Both the position numbers and the translations under genes were made by a program. Below, in pieces: positions 1-11,590 of a stretch of DNA of 64,000 nt (positions within the stretch are counted from its first letter, which is position 1; every line of letters starts with the position of its first letter). The notes beneath the pieces were generated by a model. That model was not told the DNA's origin. It searched no databases and saw nothing but the letters and a program-made list of their open reading frames with translations. This DNA is from Parietaria judaica (lineage: Eukaryota; Streptophyta; Magnoliopsida; Rosales; Urticaceae): positions 26,634,586-26,698,585 of the forward strand of contig OX940871.1 in the NCBI GenBank assembly GCA_954871525.1. Direction: 5' to 3'.

Positions 1-1379
1 AAATAACGCACAAAATACGTTCAAAATTTTTATTTATGTTTTAATACATTTTGAATTATTAAGGGTAAGAATGTAATTAGAATTTCATTTAAATGGTTAA
101 TTGGCTAGTTTACAAAATTAATCAAAGTTTGGCTATTTTGCTAAACTCACTTTCAAGACTGGCTATTACCCTAAAGAACTCTTTTAATTATTATCATATG
201 ACTAATAATAATAATAAAATGAAATTTCAATATTGTACAATGTACATAACTCGCTTAGGTTTTAACTGAGGATTATAAAAAATTGTTATTAAAAACAAAA
301 AAATGATTACTAATTATGACAATTAATTACTTATACATTTTCTTGTGGTCCGAGGATGATTGTGGCGAGATCATGAGTCCCTCCTCCTAGCTTCTTCGTT
401 TTTATTATTCATTAATTAAATTTAAGTACTGTTTTCTTGTATTAAGATGAACTAATTACTAATTATGAGCTATAACAGTTTTCATACACTAGTCTAATTG
501 AGCCTGCAATAACACTCACGACATTTTTTTACATTTTTTTAATTGGCAGTAGTGAGGCGTCGGTACGGAGTTGCGTTGTTACCTATAGATACAAACTATG
601 CCACGGAACAGACTTCATCTCTTGTTTGTATTCTCTTCACTTACACCTTACACTTCCGCTGAGTCTAATAAGGCTCAGGCGCGGAGTCTTCCACTGTGAA
701 CCGAGACTACGCAAAGGTAGAGTACCATAGAAACTTCGCGGACTTTATCATAAACCTTGATTTCGCTATGCTCAATAAGAACCCGAATTAATCTTTATTA
801 GCGAAAATTTCTGGAATATGCATAATACACGTTAATTTACTGGGCTGAATTGACATGGAAAATTTGTAACTTATTGCTTATCGTTGATTACCGTTAATCT
901 TTTTCTGAAGAACCTCTCATGAGAAATTTTAAATGTTATTTGTTGCTGCCAAATGATTTTACAAAACTTAGGGGTGAAAATTTTATACATAGTTTTGTCT
1001 TGATTATGGTACTGACCACACAACGTTTGGAAAAAATAAAAAAGAAATAGAGAAATATAGTTTTAAAATCAGGAAAACCAGGAAGAAACTTCAGTGTCTC
1101 GAAAATAAAATAAAATAAATGACACGTCTATCTAATTATCATTTTAAAAACCACATTTTTATAAAGTGACATATACACGATGAATATCACCAACTAAATG
1201 TCATGTTGATGTAATTAAATATATTAGGTTTGCTTTTATACCTCATCCGATGATCTTATCACATACTTAAGAGCATATGCAAGGAGTATATACTAACTCA
1301 TTTAACTACAATAAAATAAAGCTCAATCGCACGAGGGAAAGTCGTGAATTTCGGAGAAAATTGAAATTTAGTTATCAAT
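1..1379. other. AT-rich intergenic DNA with a possible TE terminus at the left edge
   Basis: No coding region is supportable here. At about 85-175 there is a stretch reading like the terminal arm of a MULE-type element (motifs such as GGCTATTTTGCTAAA and GGCTATTACCCTAAAG), similar in style to the termini of the large MULE further right. Its partner would lie outside the window. The rest is AT-rich sequence with no recognisable gene. Confidence 0.4.
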
Positions 1380-2040
1380 GTTCCGAAGATGTGAAAATTA
1401 GTGAAGTCAAATTTTAACATAGAATATTGCTAACACTGAATTCGGGGTTGCTAACACCGAATTCAGATTTAGTAACACCGATTTTGGAGTTAAAACTCCG
1501 AATTCCGATTTAAATTGCACAAATTTTGTATTTTTGACTTAAATCTCTCTTCTTCTTTTTCATCAAAATTTTACAAATGACCGTTGGAAATCTAGGAGAT
1601 AGATATACAACTTTGATGATTTAAGTCTTATCCAAAAAGTTCAAATTTCAACGAAAACGTAAGACTAGACATTAACTAGTGTAATGCAAAGTATTTGTTT
1701 CGGGTAAATTTTAATACACTTAAAGAACTTTATTATTAAACTTAAAACTACAAAGTTGTAGATCCATCTTTTATCTTTTCAACAGTAGGTTATTTGTAAA
1801 ATTTGTACACAAAATGAATTATTTATGCCAAAACTACTAAATATGTGCAAATCTACTACGAATAGTATCTCCGAATTCGGTTTTACTATCTGCGAGGTCG
1901 ATGTTTAGCTCCGAAAGGGCGGTGTTAAAGCTCTTAGGTGTTCCAAAGTCAAATTTTGACATAGAATATTGCTAACACCGAATTAAGAGTTTCTAACACC
2001 GACTTTGGAGTAAATAACTCCGAACTCGGAGATACGTTAT
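1380..2040. repeat. Duplicated motif block (GCTAACACCGAATTC family)
   Basis: Two related blocks at about 1405-1510 and 1945-2040 share the opening GTCAAATTTTRACATAGAAT and then repeat short variants of GCTAACACCGAATT and AACTCCGAA. They are about 540 bp apart in direct orientation. I infer a duplicated segment of an old repeat. No reading frame is involved. Confidence 0.6.
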
Positions 2041-2615
2041 ATAGCTTTCATATTGTTACCATAACTCACTAATTTTTCGTCCATACTTTGTAAACAACCT
2101 ATGGTTAGATAGCTAAGAGATAGATCTACAAATTTTGTGTTTTACGTTTCTCATAATAGTTGATGACAAATATGAAATGCCAGCCGAAGGCGTAAAAATG
2201 TACATTAGTGTAATATAAAATATATGTTGTGGGCCAATTTTAATATATTTCAAGATATTTTATGATAAAACGTAAAATACGAAAGTTGTAGATTTACATC
2301 TTAGCTTTCTAACCGCATGTTTTTTTTTTAAATACGGACACAAAATGAGTGAGTTATGCCAAAAGTATGAACGACCTACAAAATGACATACCGTTGGAAA
2401 AATAAAAGATAGATATAAGACTTCTAGCTTTAAGTTTCAATACAGAATTTCTTTAAACATATTAGAATTTGTCCGAAATAAATATTTTACATCATAATAA
2501 TGTCTAGTTTTACGTTTCGGTTAAAATTTTATATTTTTATTGAACTGTTTTGATAAAACAGAAAATACCAAAGTTGTAGAGCTATCTCTTAAATTTCTAA
2601 CCGTAGGTCATTTGT
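1570..2615. repeat. Three hairpin-like inverted repeat units in a row
   Basis: A motif meaning 'rule out flank, AAGTTGTAGAT then TCTAACCGTAGGTCATTTG' occurs on the plus strand near 1745-1800, 2285-2330 and 2565-2615. Its reverse complement occurs near 1576-1635, 2097-2150 and 2385-2450. Each pair is separated by 100-170 bp, giving three imperfect hairpins in tandem. The arms diverge strongly, so the unit is old. No coding content was found, and the family is not recognised. Confidence 0.55.
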
Positions 2616-3114
2616 TACACTTAAAAAGTTTTTAAATTATACCAAAAAAAACTATTTCAAGCTAAGTTGGAATTTACTTTAAGAATATAATGTGACAGAC
2701 TGGCCTTCCAATACTTTGAAACTCACATTATTTTAGTAGTTTTTATCATAAGGTCATCTAAAATCAATGGAAAATAGATAAAAAGCAGCACTTTTTTATA
2801 TTATTAAAAAAATGATTTGAAGATGAAATAGTCACTTAGTCAGTCTTTGCTTGGCCAGCACACTAGATTTCTTATCAAGTAAACAACTTGCTTACTTGTG
2901 TTTCATTAAACAAACACAAAAAAGTAAACAAATGAAAAAAAATTAAAGTAATAAGCCTCAAATTACGCATTATACAGCTTTGAGAAACGTACTTATATCG
3001 TATCTATCTATATTTATAGCATTAGTAATGCTGAAAATCAAACTAACAGTAAACTTGGTCCACGGTTTCTGCAAGAACTGGACCTTATAATAACATAAGC
3101 GGTCAAAAGTAGAG
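2616..3114. other. AT-rich intergenic DNA
   Basis: No gene or clear repeat was recognised. The segment lies downstream of the orphan exon on the minus strand and would hold its 3' UTR if that exon is used. Confidence 0.5.
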
Positions 3115-3302
3115 TTAATGTAGTTGACTAGGTCTTGGAGCTCTTTTCTTTCTTCTCTTGAACGTCTTGGCGAGGACGAAGTCGTCGTCTTGAGTTAACT
3201 TTGAGGAAAGCTCGGACAAGCGCTTACTTGAGGTTAGTGGTCTTGGCGACGTCCTTGATGGTGAAGGCACCGAGCCGGCGATATTTCGGCGACGAGACGT
3301 CC
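3115..3302 (-). pseudogene. Orphan terminal coding exon, family unknown
   Basis: On the minus strand an open frame of 61 codons runs from a good acceptor (ATACAG at 3308-3303) to a TAA at 3117-3115. The translation is Ser/Pro/Arg-rich and ends in a basic tract around KTFKRRKKRAPRP. GC content is well above the flanks, as expected of coding sequence. No start codon or upstream exon is visible: immediately beyond the acceptor lies the left copy of the inverted repeat that flanks the DCL gene. I do not recognise the family. It could be the last exon of a truncated gene or of a gene whose other exons were displaced by the insertion. It is also possible that it is a chance open frame, though the sharp compositional boundary argues against that. 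Confidence 0.35.
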
Positions 3303-3310
3303 CTGTATTA

Positions 3311-3850
3311 TTTTATGCATCAATTATCACAGATTATGTCGATTTATCAATTTGATATCGTTTTTAAAATATTAGGGTTAATTGCGGTATAAATACTTAA
3401 TTTATGGTTAAAGTGGTGGCATATACCAAACCCCCAAAAGTGGCGGAAATAGTACTCAAGGAACGTTTTAAGGGGTTGACAAGTATCGTTGTTTGTTTTT
3501 CGATTAGTGTCTCCCATGTGGCTGTTAACTGCGGGCCACTTAGGCGCCACATGAGTGCCTTATTTACCATATAGTAGTAGTGAATTTTAAAACTGGTAAA
3601 GCATTATAATTGTTTTGTTTTAATTGATTAGTTTTGGTTTAATTAATTTATCTTATTTTAATATGGTAGTGGTGGATGACGTGGCTGTTTACATGACATC
3701 TCGCGTTGTACAAGTGACAACATATTAGCAGATATTTGGCGCAAAGTGATGAAAAAGAAAACGATAATACTAGTCAACCCCTCAAAACGTTCTTAGAGTA
3801 CCGTTGCTAATAATTTTGACAGTTTGATATGTGCCACAAATTTTGACCAC
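3311..3850 (+). repeat. Left copy of a nested TE repeat (GGGTTAATTGCGG terminus)
   Basis: From 3375 the sequence GGGTTAATTGCGGTATAAAT opens a MULE-type terminus. Inside it are the phrases 'ggcatataccaaaccccc' and 'aacgttttaaggggttgac'. The same phrases appear inverted at 9110-9213, and the inverted similarity continues outside the terminus (3311-3374 against 9214-9275). A degraded inner inverted copy of the arm begins at about 3770 (GTCAACCCCTCAAAACGTTC). The segment 3565-3725 also matches 8045-8240 inverted. I read this as a MULE MITE nested in another repeat. Confidence 0.7.
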
Positions 3851-3854
3851 AAAA

Positions 3855-4030
3855 AACCAAGCTTGCTTGGTCTAGTGCTAACACCATTATTCACCTCTCG
3901 TAGAAGTCAAGAGTTCAAACCCTATGAAAAGCAAAATGCTTGCCCCCTTTACATATGTAAACTAGGCCAATAGTGCCACTTGTTCTTATACTGAATATAT
4001 CCAATGCAAGAGTGCATTGTAACCTTGGCC
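3855..4030 (+). repeat. tRNA-derived SINE
   Basis: The head has A-box-like (TTGGTCTAGTGCTAAC) and B-box-like (GAGTTCAAACCC) motifs spaced about as in a tRNA promoter. The tail reads TGCCCCCTTTACATATGTAA. A second copy of the same layout and tail occurs inverted at 48525-48640, which supports a dispersed SINE family. No target duplication was resolved. Confidence 0.6.
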
Positions 4031-4079
4031 AATAACGCCACCCTATAGATTTTTTTTTTTACCATAAATTAAGTATATA

Positions 4080-4262
4080 TGCTGTAATGTTGTTAGTCTG
4101 GCCACGTAGATGATACTTTCTGTGTCAGTTCGACCAAAATATTGCAGTTTTCTGAAATATTGTCGTTTGTATGGCCACGGGGAGGATATTTTCTGTTCGT
4201 GTATCATTCTTTCCTTAGAAACAAATTGATGTCGTTTGTCTTGGCTAGTTTTTTTTTTTTTT
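4080..4262 (-). repeat. Degenerate repeat related to the 7975-8045 and 9250-9345 segments
   Basis: The phrases GGCCACGGGGAGGATATTTTCT and ATTGTCGTTTGT match, inverted, the sequence at 9260-9310 (ATCCTCCACGTGGCC, ACGAACGACAG) and 7985-8030. It ends in a long poly-T tract at 4250-4268. It lies just downstream of the DCL gene. Confidence 0.5.
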
Positions 4263-4676
4263 TTTTTTGTCATGTTATTAAATAGGACATTTTATTTTAA
4301 TTTTTAAGGGAAACGTTTATCGAATATTCGATATTTGGGTTGCTTGCATTTAATTAAGGTAACCGAAAGGAAATAAAACTAAGAAGAAAAATCAATGTAG
4401 AGAATTTCTAAAGTTGAGGGTATAATGGTGAATTTGTCAAAATATTAAAGCTAAATGAAGCATTTTCATGCATTTGGACCTCATACAAAATAGCTTAATT
4501 CAAATGAATATACAATAATTTCTCCTACTCTAATTAATTTCACTTCTTTGGATCTTGTGTGAAATGCCATTCTTTTTAAGATTGTTGCGTTGCTGTGCTC
4601 AAGCTTCAACTCACCTTAACCTTACTAGTGAGAGAAATTAAAACGTTTTAAAACAGCCTCGTTTTGGGGAAACATA

Positions 4677-7600
4677 TCACTCTTTCATAGGCCTCCGATT
4701 GCGTCTGTGGCGGCGGAAGTGCCGGAAAATAAAGGCGTCGGCGTGCAAAGGGTACTTCGCTCTGATCAATCCCTTTACGCACTTCCAATACGAGAAATCG
4801 ATTTGCCCGCCGTCTTTATGTACGATGAACAAACACCTCGTTGCTTTGAACTCCGTGTGAAAACCAACCTATTGACAATAGTAGAACTTAATTATATGTT
4901 TGATGTATTGAATTAAATTAGGTACTAATTATATAGTCGGGGTAACGAATCACGTATGAAATTATAATCGGCGACTAGCTCGGCTCGGAGTAATCAAACT
5001 CAACGAATCACATTATGAAGTCTAACCAAGTTATGTGATTAATATTATTATGATTCATTAAGATGACTTTTAAAAAAAAAAGAAAAGAATGATTCATTAA
5101 GATGACTTAATGGTTATTTTCTAACACACTCTAATTATATGGACATTTTTATTTAGTATCAAAATGATCAAATTGCTATATTTGAAAAACAATTATTTGA
5201 TAAAATTTAATATAAATCACATGTCAAATGTGTGCCTATGAGTAAAGACGCTATTATATTAAATCTAAACAGTGATATAATTGTGATTAGTTTAGCATAA
5301 GAGTGGAAATTTGGGACCGGACACGAAACACGAAACGGTTACGAGACGATTGAAATAGGTCCGGTCTACCATAAATGAATCTATGGTCCAACCGTGTCGA
5401 ACACAAGTAAAACGATTAAATAATGGGTCAAGACGGCACAAACACTATAACACGATGGGACCCGACTGGACACGATTAAGGAGCCAAGTTTACATTTTAT
5501 ATATGAGTTTTAATACTAATTATATATGACATTTATTTTTTTTATTTTATTAACTATGTCGTATAATTGATGAACATAAATTGTTTTTAGTAAATTTTAA
5601 AATTTTAAATAATAGAATTAAACAAAATTAAGCTAAATGAGTATAAATTGAATTAATTTATTATTTTAAAATACATGAATATGTTAAATGGTTTAAACAG
5701 TAGACACGATAAACATGGTATTTATAAATGGGGCGGGTCTAGGTTTCATCTTCTAACACGGTTAATAAATGGGGCAGGTCTAGGTCTAGATAAAATAAGT
5801 AAGAAATGATCAAGACCCGACACGAACACGACACGACACGAGACCTGAATTGCCACTCCTAGTTTAGCATGATATATTTATGAGGTGAAATATTATGTAG
5901 AGCTAATATGAGGAGTTGTATTATAAAGCAGCAAATTACGTCAATTACAGACACTTATGTATTTAAGCCGGTAATATCCCTTATAATAGTTGTAAATACT
6001 TTTGTCCAAGGATACTAGTGTGTATATAACAAATAATTTGTTGGGGATTATTAGGGATATTAAACATGTTAAAAGAACCTCTAATTAGGATTTGCATAAA
6101 GAATCAACTATTTAGGAAATAATTATTTCACATGAACAATAATGACAAAAATACTTAAGTTGTAGCTAATTGCGTTGTCTGGATACCTAGATTTTTTTTA
6201 TAGCGAGAAAAACACTAAATTCATTTTAACGGTAGTTCCGTCCAATTCCTCGTTTTAAACAAATGTTAATAGAGATATTTAAATATTAAAAATTAAAGAT
6301 TAAAATTGAAGTAAAATTTAGTGTAAGTGAAATTTAAATAACTATTATTTAATTATATTTTGAATAAAAAATTACATACCGCTGATAAAATCATCTACGA
6401 CTTAAATACTTTTATCACTATATAATACATACATACCTTGACTGATTCAACTCCTGAGCCAACCTTTTCCTCATATTGGGGATGATAAGGAAGCAATCTC
6501 TCAAGAATAATTTTCTGATGCTCTGGATTAAGTGTATCCCCTATTTTATATCTGCATCAGAACATCTTTATATGATTAATTTCTAAAATAGCAATCTTAT
6601 AATTAACTTCTTACCAAATACTTAGATCCATAGTTTAGTATTTATTGAGAAGTTTGTATTTCTAAATTATCATTTTTGGTATGCTTATACTACAACTAAT
6701 CTCCATTTGCTTCTAATATTTGTAGCAATATTTCCATGTTAAATGTAATTTACACGTTATTAAGTCACAAGTACCTAAGATTAGATACTTAATCGGTAAT
6801 AAATAAATAATGGGATTACATCGCAAGTACCTACACAATACAGCGGCACAAGTACCTAGATAGATACTCAACCAATGATAATCAAAGAACGAGATTATAT
6901 CGCAAATATCCTATTAAATAAAAGTTTGACATAAAATAGACATTTCGTACAATTTTCATAAAAAATAATAATAATAGCATAGTAGTGTTGTAGGTGACAT
7001 CATCTCATAATTTATTTATTCACGAGTTAAGTACCTAATCGTACCCGATTGCAATTGGAACATTAATGAGGGACTCAAATAAGAACATAAATCGTAATAT
7101 TAGATACTCAACCCATGATAAACAAACATAAATTTTATATGGCAAGTACATTTATTACGGTATAAGTATATCTATATATAGTAGTGTTTCAGGTGACATA
7201 ATCTCGACGTTTGTTTATCACTGATTAAGTACTCAACGTTACTATTAGGTACCTGATTTGAACGCTAAGAGCCACATAATCGTAACACTAAATACTTAAT
7301 TAGTGATAAACAAACGATAAGATTATTTTGCAAGCGGTTACACTACCGCAACATAGGTACGCAATTTGAACACTAACGGAACTTACGGAACCACATAAAT
7401 CGTAACATTAAGTACTCAATCCGCGCGGAGATTATACCGCTAATATCCTACTATGTAACTATAAGAACTCAAAAGTGGATAAGAGGGAATTACTTTCCGG
7501 AGTGGATAATGGTTCGGACAAATCCAACGAGAGGCACGGTCTCCTCCAGAATCCGATTCTCCCAGAACGTCCAGTCGTCGCTCGTGATCTCGTCGCTCTC

Positions 7601-7831
7601 CGCACCCTTCTTGGGAACGAACTCGGGCGTGTCCGCCACGGCCGGTTTCTTCAGCAAGCCCGGGGTACTGAACCCCTCGGGGCTCCCGCTCACCGACTTC
7701 CCTCTCTCGGACGACGCTGTTTTCATCACGCACGTCGCGGCTGGCGCCCTCGCCAACGACGGCGTTGCTCTGCCCCGGAAGAGGTGGACGTAGCTCGGCG
7801 ACGACGCGGACCGGGACACCGTCCCCGACAT
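4677..7831 (-). CDS. DCL: DCL-like chloroplast protein (DUF3223), three exons
   Basis: Exons on the minus strand are 7831-7494, 6551-6437 and 4868-4677. All have GT/AG introns (phases 2 and 0) and together encode 214 residues in one open frame. The start is the ATG at 7831, giving MSGTVSRSASS. An in-frame ATG at 7924 would add 31 residues less typical of the family. The first ~75 residues are Ser/Ala/Arg-rich and fit a plastid transit peptide. The body carries the DUF3223 signature: DDWTFWENRILEE, then GDTLNPEHQKIILERLLPYH, TRCLFIVHKDG, IDFSYWKCVKGLI and YPLHADAFIFRHF. In tomato, loss of DCL impairs plastid development and 4.5S rRNA processing, so a plastid rRNA-maturation role is inferred. 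Intron 1 (942 bp) and intron 2 (1568 bp) both hold repeats. The gene diverges from the splicing-regulator gene at 9461 and is bracketed by inverted repeats. Confidence 0.93.
5299..5862. mobile_element. hAT-type MITE in DCL intron 2
   Basis: The 8-bp direct repeat TTTAGCAT at 5291-5298 and 5863-5870 (10 bp if AG is included) flanks an element with short inverted ends: AAGAGTGGAAATTTGGG on the left and GAATTGCCACTCCTAG on the right. The interior has repeated CGACACGA/ACCCGACACGA motifs near both ends, typical of hAT subterminal repeats. It has no coding capacity. Its place inside an intron means it is normally spliced out. Confidence 0.8.
6552..7493. repeat. DCL intron 1 with internal direct and inverted repeats
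   Basis: The intron contains several copies, in both orientations, of phrases such as TAGATACTCAACC, AAGTACCTA, GATAAACAAAC and AATCGTAACA between about 6765 and 7440. This suggests a degraded MITE or tandem-inverted element. No TSD was resolved, and no open frame is present. Confidence 0.5.
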
Positions 7832-9414
7832 GATTCTGTGAAGAAATGTGTGTGTGAAGTTTCGATTTTGTGAGGAATCAGTTAGTTGATAGAGGGAAAT
7901 CTGGAGAGGATAGAGGGTGACCAATGGAGCTTGCGGAAACTGCCATGTCCTCGTGCCTTTCTTTTTTTCTTTATTTTCATAATGATATCATCCACGTGGT
8001 CCTACAAACGACAGTATATTTAAAAACGACAATAAAGAACCCAGAAACGATAGTATATTCCGTTAACACGTTGTCACCTGGCAAACGCGAGATGTCATGT
8101 AAACAGCCACGTCAGCCACTATTAGCATATTAAAATAGAATATTAAATAACACAAACAAATTAAACCAAAACAAATCAATTAGATCAAAACAATTATAAT
8201 GCTTTATCAGTTTTAAAATTCACCAATACTATATGGCAAATGAGTTATGCGACATCCACGTTGCGTACAGGTTCTATGGTCGGTCCGCGTACCCTGGATG
8301 CCGAAGGTGTCCTTGCGGGTGATCTCGTAGTTCCTATGGAGTGGAGACGATGGGGTCGGTCCATGAATTTTCCTTTCTTATTGTCGCATTTCACTCAAAG
8401 TGTTGAAAGAGGATAGTGCATCAAGTTGTTCGCAAGGGTTTACGATTAAATAATATTTTTTTCCGGTCCCGACTCGGGCCTAACTAGTTAAATTAATAAT
8501 TCGCTCAATTTATTAGATAATATTTTAAAAAAAAAAAGTATATAGGTCCCAAGTGATATATAAATTAATAATTCAATATAAAAAATTATAAAATTACTAC
8601 AAATAAAATATAACAAATAACTATGAAATCACATTAAATAAAAAGATAACATTACATAACTAATCATGTATTCTTCCTAAAATATGATTTTATAGTAATT
8701 TGTGTCTTCTTAAAATTGATGTCTTCTTGAACTTCATCTCTAAGCTTTCAAAGAGCACTAAGGTCGGGTTTCGTATTCTAATGTTGAAGCAAAAACTTGT
8801 TGAGAGTGATCGCCGCTACAATTGCATCATTCCGTGAAACGAGCTCTAATATAATATTCTCGATAAGATAAATTGACATATTATTTTGTTACTAAAGATG
8901 TTTATATAATTATAGATGATTAATCATTTTATCCACATTAATGTAAAAATTTATAAATTATTAATTTACATGTTAATTAATAATCCGACAAGATAATATT
9001 TTTTACCGATCCCAACAGTATTAATTTATAGAGGTTCTACTGTACTTTCCATGTACGATCCCACAATTAACAACCATGTGACAGACACTAACCGGAAAAC
9101 GAACGGAGATGCTGGTCAACCCCTCAAAACGTTCCTTGGGTACTATTTCCGCCGCTTTTGGGGATATGCCACCGCTTTGACCATGGGTTAAGTATTTATA
9201 CCGCAGTTAACCCTAATATTTTAAAAACGATACCAAATCGATAAAACGACAAAATCTGTGATAAACGACGCAGAAAATATCCTCCACGTGGCCCCACGAA
9301 CGACAGTATGTGTCGAAAACGACAAAGAAGAACCCAGAAAAGAGCAAGAGAAAGAAGAGATCATCACCACCACCAAATCTCTCTCTGGTTCTCCGTCGTC
9401 TTCTCCAATCGGAG
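7832..9414. promoter_or_regulatory. Divergent intergenic region between DCL and the splicing gene, largely repeat
   Basis: The two host genes are transcribed away from each other from this 1.6 kb, so it must hold both promoters. Most of it is repeat: 7975-8240 matches the left flank of DCL inverted, and 9100-9345 is the right copy of the nested MULE terminus. The phrase AAGAACCCAGAAA occurs at about 8034 and again at 9330, i.e. near the 5' end of both genes. I see no clear TATA box that I would assign to either gene. Confidence 0.45.
9100..9345 (-). repeat. Right copy of the nested TE repeat, next to the splicing gene 5' end
   Basis: Read on the minus strand this segment repeats 3311-3500: TAGGGTTAACTGCGGTATAA at 9215-9196, then the zone around GGGATATGCCACCGCTTTGA and AACGTTCCTTGGGTAC. 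Outer similarity runs from 9214 to about 9275. From about 9262 it continues as the CCACGTGGCC/ACGAACGACAG repeat up to about 9345. That leaves under 100 bp between repeat and telo-box, so the repeat may contribute to the gene's promoter. Confidence 0.7.
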
Positions 9415-9441
9415 CTAGGGTTAGGGTTAGGGTTAGGGTTT
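9415..9441 (+). promoter_or_regulatory. Telo-box-like (TAGGGT)n in the 5' leader
   Basis: Three and a half tandem TAGGGT units end in AGGGTTTCG. Short telomere-like boxes are common in plant promoters and leaders of genes for RNA and translation machinery. The run is too short and too close to a gene to be an interstitial telomere. It also supplies in-frame TAG codons just upstream of the reading frame. Confidence 0.6.
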
Positions 9442-9460
9442 CGTGGAGTTGCAGAGGCGA

Positions 9461-11559
9461 CACGAGGCGAGGCGGTCGGAGAAGAAGGTCCACGACATGA
9501 TGGACGCCGCTCGCAAGCGGGCCCAGCGCCGCGCCGTCTTCCTCGCCAAGCGCCGCGGCGACCCCCACCAGTCGATCCAGCTCGCCGGAGCTCGCTGCCG
9601 TCTCTACCGCGACGACGGGCTCTACCAAGCCTCCGAAGACCAGCAAGGCTTGTATGTGCTCTTCTCTTCTCCATTTTCCTCTGAGTTCCTAACTAAGCTT
9701 CATATGGTTGGAACAAAGACATTTCTGAAGGAAGGTCGTTGATTTTTTTAGTTCAATTGTGGAGCTTCGTCCCCAAATATGGGCTGATTGTTGCTGTTTT
9801 TCTATGATTGAGTTGTTAATTTTGAACTGAGCTTTGCTCTTGTGAATGATAAATTTGAAGAATTTGTGTACAATCAAGCCTTTTCGTCTTCAATTATGCT
9901 GTTAAGTTTCTATATTTCTTCTTTGATTGAACAACTGTATTTATTTTAGATAGAATTATGTAGAATGGAAATTGTTCATGTTTACGCTAAGATAGAATTA
10001 CGGAATGCGGGAAATCGTTTTTCGTTCTGAAAATTTCCCATGGTTTTCATATGGGGATGAGTTCAAAAGAATGATAATAGACCCGCTTTCGTAGTCTATT
10101 GAAGAAGAAAGGCTAAGACGCTCATTTTGCTTTATCGATCAGTAAAGTTGATTCGAGTATTTCGTGAACTATGAAATAATCCGTCATGTTTTTCGTGACT
10201 CAAGACGGCATTGGAGAGATTGAACCACGTTTTCAAGGATACGGACCATTTGTTTATTCGTTCATTGAAATGAAGTATCTTGGGAGTCATCATATTGACG
10301 GTTTTCCTGTTGGCTTATGTGTTTGTCTCTTGTTTCTGATCCGTTTTATAACTACTTTTATGTTGAACTTAATCTAATGCACTCATTTGCTCCAAAAAAA
10401 GATAGTTTCTTTTACCCGTGAAGTCTCAATTTTTTTCTTTGGTTTTTGGAACATTTTGTTTTAGATTTTGCGTGTCATTTAAAGGTTTGTTAGAAATCTT
10501 CTTATCTACAACTTCTTTAACAGGATACCTTGGAACGGGAAACAAGATGTTTTGATTGACAGGTAGGTTCCTTCTCGATTCTCTTTGTTTTCTAATGTCT
10601 TCTGGAATATATTGCTTAATACGAGGATTAATTTTCTTTATGCAAGCAGATTTGATGGGCGTGCTCTTCTCGATTTCATTCGAGAGTCTGGGTCTAAGCA
10701 TCACCGGGCCCAAGAAAAGTCTGAAGAAGAGGAAGAGTTAGAAGAGTTTGTTAATTTTGAGCGTTATCGGGATTTAATTAAGCATCGACGTAGAGGATGT
10801 CGGTACTTTTTTATGTTTTAATATTTACTGTAGTTCATCATTTTTTGACAAATTTATGTAAAGATTTAGCTTTAAGTTTCAATTTTATTTTGGAAGCTCA
10901 ATTATAGTTAAGTGTTTCAAGTAAGTTGTATATCAACAGTTACTGATGAGGAGGGTTTGCAACACGTGGATCAAGAGTTCGAGGCTAAGTTTGCTGCCTC
11001 GTTTGTGCCTCTAAAGTCCGTTTTCTTCTTCCCTTTTTTTCTTTAAATCCCATTTCATATATCCTTTTTTGTCTTACTCAACGGCCATATTTTTTTTTTA
11101 TCGAGATTAACACTACCAATGCATGTTTGCAGAACGCAGGGGGTCCCACCTCCTACAACCAAAGGTACATATGCACAAGTCGGATTCTCCTACGACAAAG
11201 ACGGAAAAGAGGAAACTCATTTTCGAGATGATGGGGATAATGATGAGGATGACGAGGATGATAACGACGAAGAAGACGATGATGATTTCAATAGCGATGA
11301 TAGCAATGATGAAGGCATGGATAAAATAGCTAAGGATTTTGGAATAAAAAAGTTTGGTTGGCTTGTTTACAAGGATAAGAAAGCTAAAGAGGAAGAGAAA
11401 AGGCAGAAGGAAGTGATCAAAGGCGATCCTGCCATAGTAAGTGTTGAAATTTCTGAACTATCTATCCGAAATCTATTATAATTAACATACTAAAAGGCTC
11501 GGTTTATAGATTTTTTCTTTTCTTTTCGTTTTCACCGGCCTCTTGGTAAAAGTATGCTA

Positions 11560-11590
<31 letters not shown>

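Noticed and set aside
4707..4916. Plus-strand 69-codon frame
   Set aside because: It is antisense to exon 3 of the DCL gene, whose minus-strand frame carries the conserved IDFSYWKCVKGLI motif.
9415..9441. Interstitial telomeric repeat
   Set aside because: Only about 3.5 units, next to a gene; better explained as a telo-box in a plant leader.
9213..9684. Long overlapping open frames on both strands across the first exon of the splicing gene
   Set aside because: They are shadows of a GC-rich exon; only the plus-strand frame with RSEKKVHDMMDAARK joins the following exons in phase.
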